From assembly GCA_004356265.1 (NCBI GenBank), contig SMXK01000052.1, forward strand, positions 1 to 7,373: DNA of 7,373 bases, given 5' to 3'. Position numbers and translations under genes: made by a program. The notes under the pieces are model-generated. The model saw only the letters and a list, made by a program, of their open reading frames with translations. It had not been told where the DNA came from and did no database searches. Below, one piece after another: positions 6,178 to 7,373 of this stretch. This DNA comes from Bacteroidota bacterium (GTDB lineage Bacteria; Bacteroidota; Rhodothermia; Rhodothermales; UBA10348). Positions within the stretch are counted from its first letter, which is position 1. The number at the start of each line of letters is the position of its first letter.

Positions 6178-7311
6178 ATGGCATCTCCAGATACAGAAAA
6201 GACAACCGGAAAAGGTCTCGCAGGAGTGATCGCGCTGGACACAGAAATCTGCTTCATCGACGGCCAGAAAGGAATTCTGATCTATTCCGGATACGATATC
6301 GGTGACCTGGCTGCTCATTGTTCGTTTGAAGAAGTAGCGTTTCTGCTCTGGAACGGACGCCTCCCTGATGATCGCGAATTGCGCGATCTGTCCTTACGCT
6401 TGGCGTCGGAACGAACTTTGCCGCCGATGGTCATCGATACGCTTCGCCTTATGCCTGAAGATGCGGATCCTATGGCCGCGCTTCGAACCGGTGTCTCAAT
6501 CCTTTCTTTATTCGACGGTGAAGCCGATGACATGTCGCCGGAGGCCAATATGCGAAAGGCCATTCGACTTACGGCCCGAATCCCTGTGATTATCGCCGCA
6601 CTTGATCGACTTAGGAAAGGCGAGGAAATGGTCGACCCGCTTAAGGACGGGTCTACAGCTACCAATTTTTTATACATGATGTCGGGTCAGAAACCCGGCG
6701 AAGCAGCCGAGCGAACATTTGATGCATGCCTGGTTCTTCATGCAGAACACGGCCTTAATGCGTCAACTTTCACCGGTCGCGTGATCGGCGCAACACTGTC
6801 AGACATGTATTCGGCCATAACCGGGGCAATCGGAGCCCTGAAGGGGCCGCTCCATGGCGGAGCCAATATCCGTGTGATGGAAATGTTGACAGCCATCGAC
6901 CGATCGGGCTCAAGCCCTACAACATTCGTCAAAAAACTGCTGGCTGATAAAGAACGCGTGATGGGTTTTGGACACCGGGTTTATAAAACCATCGATCCCC
7001 GCGCAACCATTCTGAGGGAAATGGTGGATTCGCTGAGCGCTGAACAGGGCACGCGGAAATGGTACGACATGAGTCTTGAAATAATGGATGTGATGGCGAA
7101 GAATAAAAATCTGTATCCAAATGTGGACTTTTTCAGTGCGTCGGTGTACGCCACGCTCGGCATCAGTACTGATTTATTTACGCCCATTTTTGCCATGGCG
7201 CGCATTACCGGATGGTCGGCCCACCTGCTCGAACAATGGAAAGATAACAGACTAATTCGACCACGCGCAGCGTATACTGGCCCGGTTGGGCGCACTACCG
7301 GCCGGTCCTGA
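6178..7311 (+). CDS. gltA: Citrate synthase (or 2-methylcitrate synthase)
   Basis: It condenses oxaloacetate with acetyl-CoA to citrate, the entry step of the TCA cycle, in the cytosol. At 377 residues it fits the short dimeric class (B. subtilis CitZ / PrpC type) rather than the roughly 430-residue hexameric class. The N-terminus GKGLAGVIALDTEICFIDG and YSGYDI is family-typical, and an in-frame stop at 6112 plus no other start makes the ATG at 6178 secure. Visible motifs: HAEHGLNASTFT (H188, H191), GPLHGGAN with catalytic H226, MGFGHRVYK with H266, YPNVDFFS with D317, ARITGWSAHLLEQ with R342 and the closing RPRAAYTGP. The H/H/D triad is intact. Citrate and 2-methylcitrate synthases are hard to separate by eye, and no prp genes are adjacent, so citrate synthase is favoured. 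The end, VGRTTGRS, lacks the usual YVP(I/L)-like tail; the -1 frame right there would restore one (see findings). Confidence 0.93.
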   Translation: MASPDTEKTTGKGLAGVIALDTEICFIDGQKGILIYSGYDIGDLAAHCSFEEVAFLLWNGRLPDDRELRDLSLRLASERTLPPMVIDTLRLMPEDADPMAALRTGVSILSLFDGEADDMSPEANMRKAIRLTARIPVIIAALDRLRKGEEMVDPLKDGSTATNFLYMMSGQKPGEAAERTFDACLVLHAEHGLNASTFTGRVIGATLSDMYSAITGAIGALKGPLHGGANIRVMEMLTAIDRSGSSPTTFVKKLLADKERVMGFGHRVYKTIDPRATILREMVDSLSAEQGTRKWYDMSLEIMDVMAKNKNLYPNVDFFSASVYATLGISTDLFTPIFAMARITGWSAHLLEQWKDNRLIRPRAAYTGPVGRTTGRS

Positions 7312-7329
7312 ACGCCTGACTTTATTATC

Positions 7330-7345
7330 ATCAGATCACTCTGAT
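7330..7345 (+). terminator. Possible weak hairpin after citrate synthase
   Basis: A perfect 6-bp stem, ATCAGA with TCTGAT around loop TCAC, lies 18 bases past the citrate synthase stop and is followed by TTTATG. The stem is AT-rich and the T-run is short, so any termination would be inefficient. It could also be chance, or sit just ahead of a new gene start. Confidence 0.25.
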
Positions 7346-7347
7346 TT

Positions 7348-7373
7348 ATGCTTAAAAAGTTGTTTCAGTCGCC
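7348..7373 (+). CDS. Possible start of a next gene, 3'-partial
   Basis: An ATG at 7348 opens a frame reading MLKKLFQS up to the right edge, a plausible basic-hydrophobic protein start. It sits 36 bases after the citrate synthase stop on the same strand. Only eight codons are visible and there is no clear ribosome site, so identity cannot be given and it may be chance. Confidence 0.3.

Overview
The window looks like a chromosomal segment from a member of the Bacteroidota/Balneolota/Rhodothermota side of the tree. This is an inference from three things. The start codons lack clear Shine-Dalgarno sequences and follow A-rich leaders. The RNase E/G-type protein starts with the MSKEIIINS-like N-terminus I associate with that group. 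The base composition is intermediate. I saw no mobile elements, CRISPR array, tRNA or rRNA.

Layout. Positions 1-1757 (+) hold two adjacent genes for proteins made almost entirely of short HEAT-type repeats. The first runs in from beyond the left edge; the second begins with a signal peptide or membrane anchor. Their repeat motif recurs at exactly 32 residues (96 bp) in both genes. Alternate units differ in a regular way, giving a 64-residue super-repeat. The two proteins align from their C-termini, so they are tandem paralogs. Positions 1764-5396 (-) hold a compact three-gene operon, read right to left: an RNase E/G family ribonuclease (846 aa) with a long Arg/Ser-rich tail, a 97-residue protein I do not recognise, and a PhnP-like metallo-beta-lactamase-fold hydrolase. 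The gaps are 8 bases and then an 8-base overlap. Positions 5397-6177 are a 781-base stretch between divergent genes with no gene I can support. Positions 6178-7311 (+) encode citrate synthase with a complete catalytic triad and an odd C-terminal end. A possible new gene starts at 7348 and leaves the window.

How the genes relate. Citrate synthase is core metabolism and the RNase is core RNA turnover; no functional link between them is evident. The RNase, the small protein and the hydrolase are very probably co-transcribed. A phosphodiesterase-type hydrolase beside an RNase hints at nucleotide or RNA-end metabolism, but that is inference. The HEAT pair most likely forms extended alpha-solenoid scaffolds, at least one of them exported.

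I did not find a clear new defence or mobile system. The points most worth a second look are the alternating HEAT super-repeat, the RNase without Zn-link cysteines and with an RS-rich tail, the unknown small protein in its operon, and the long divergent intergenic region.
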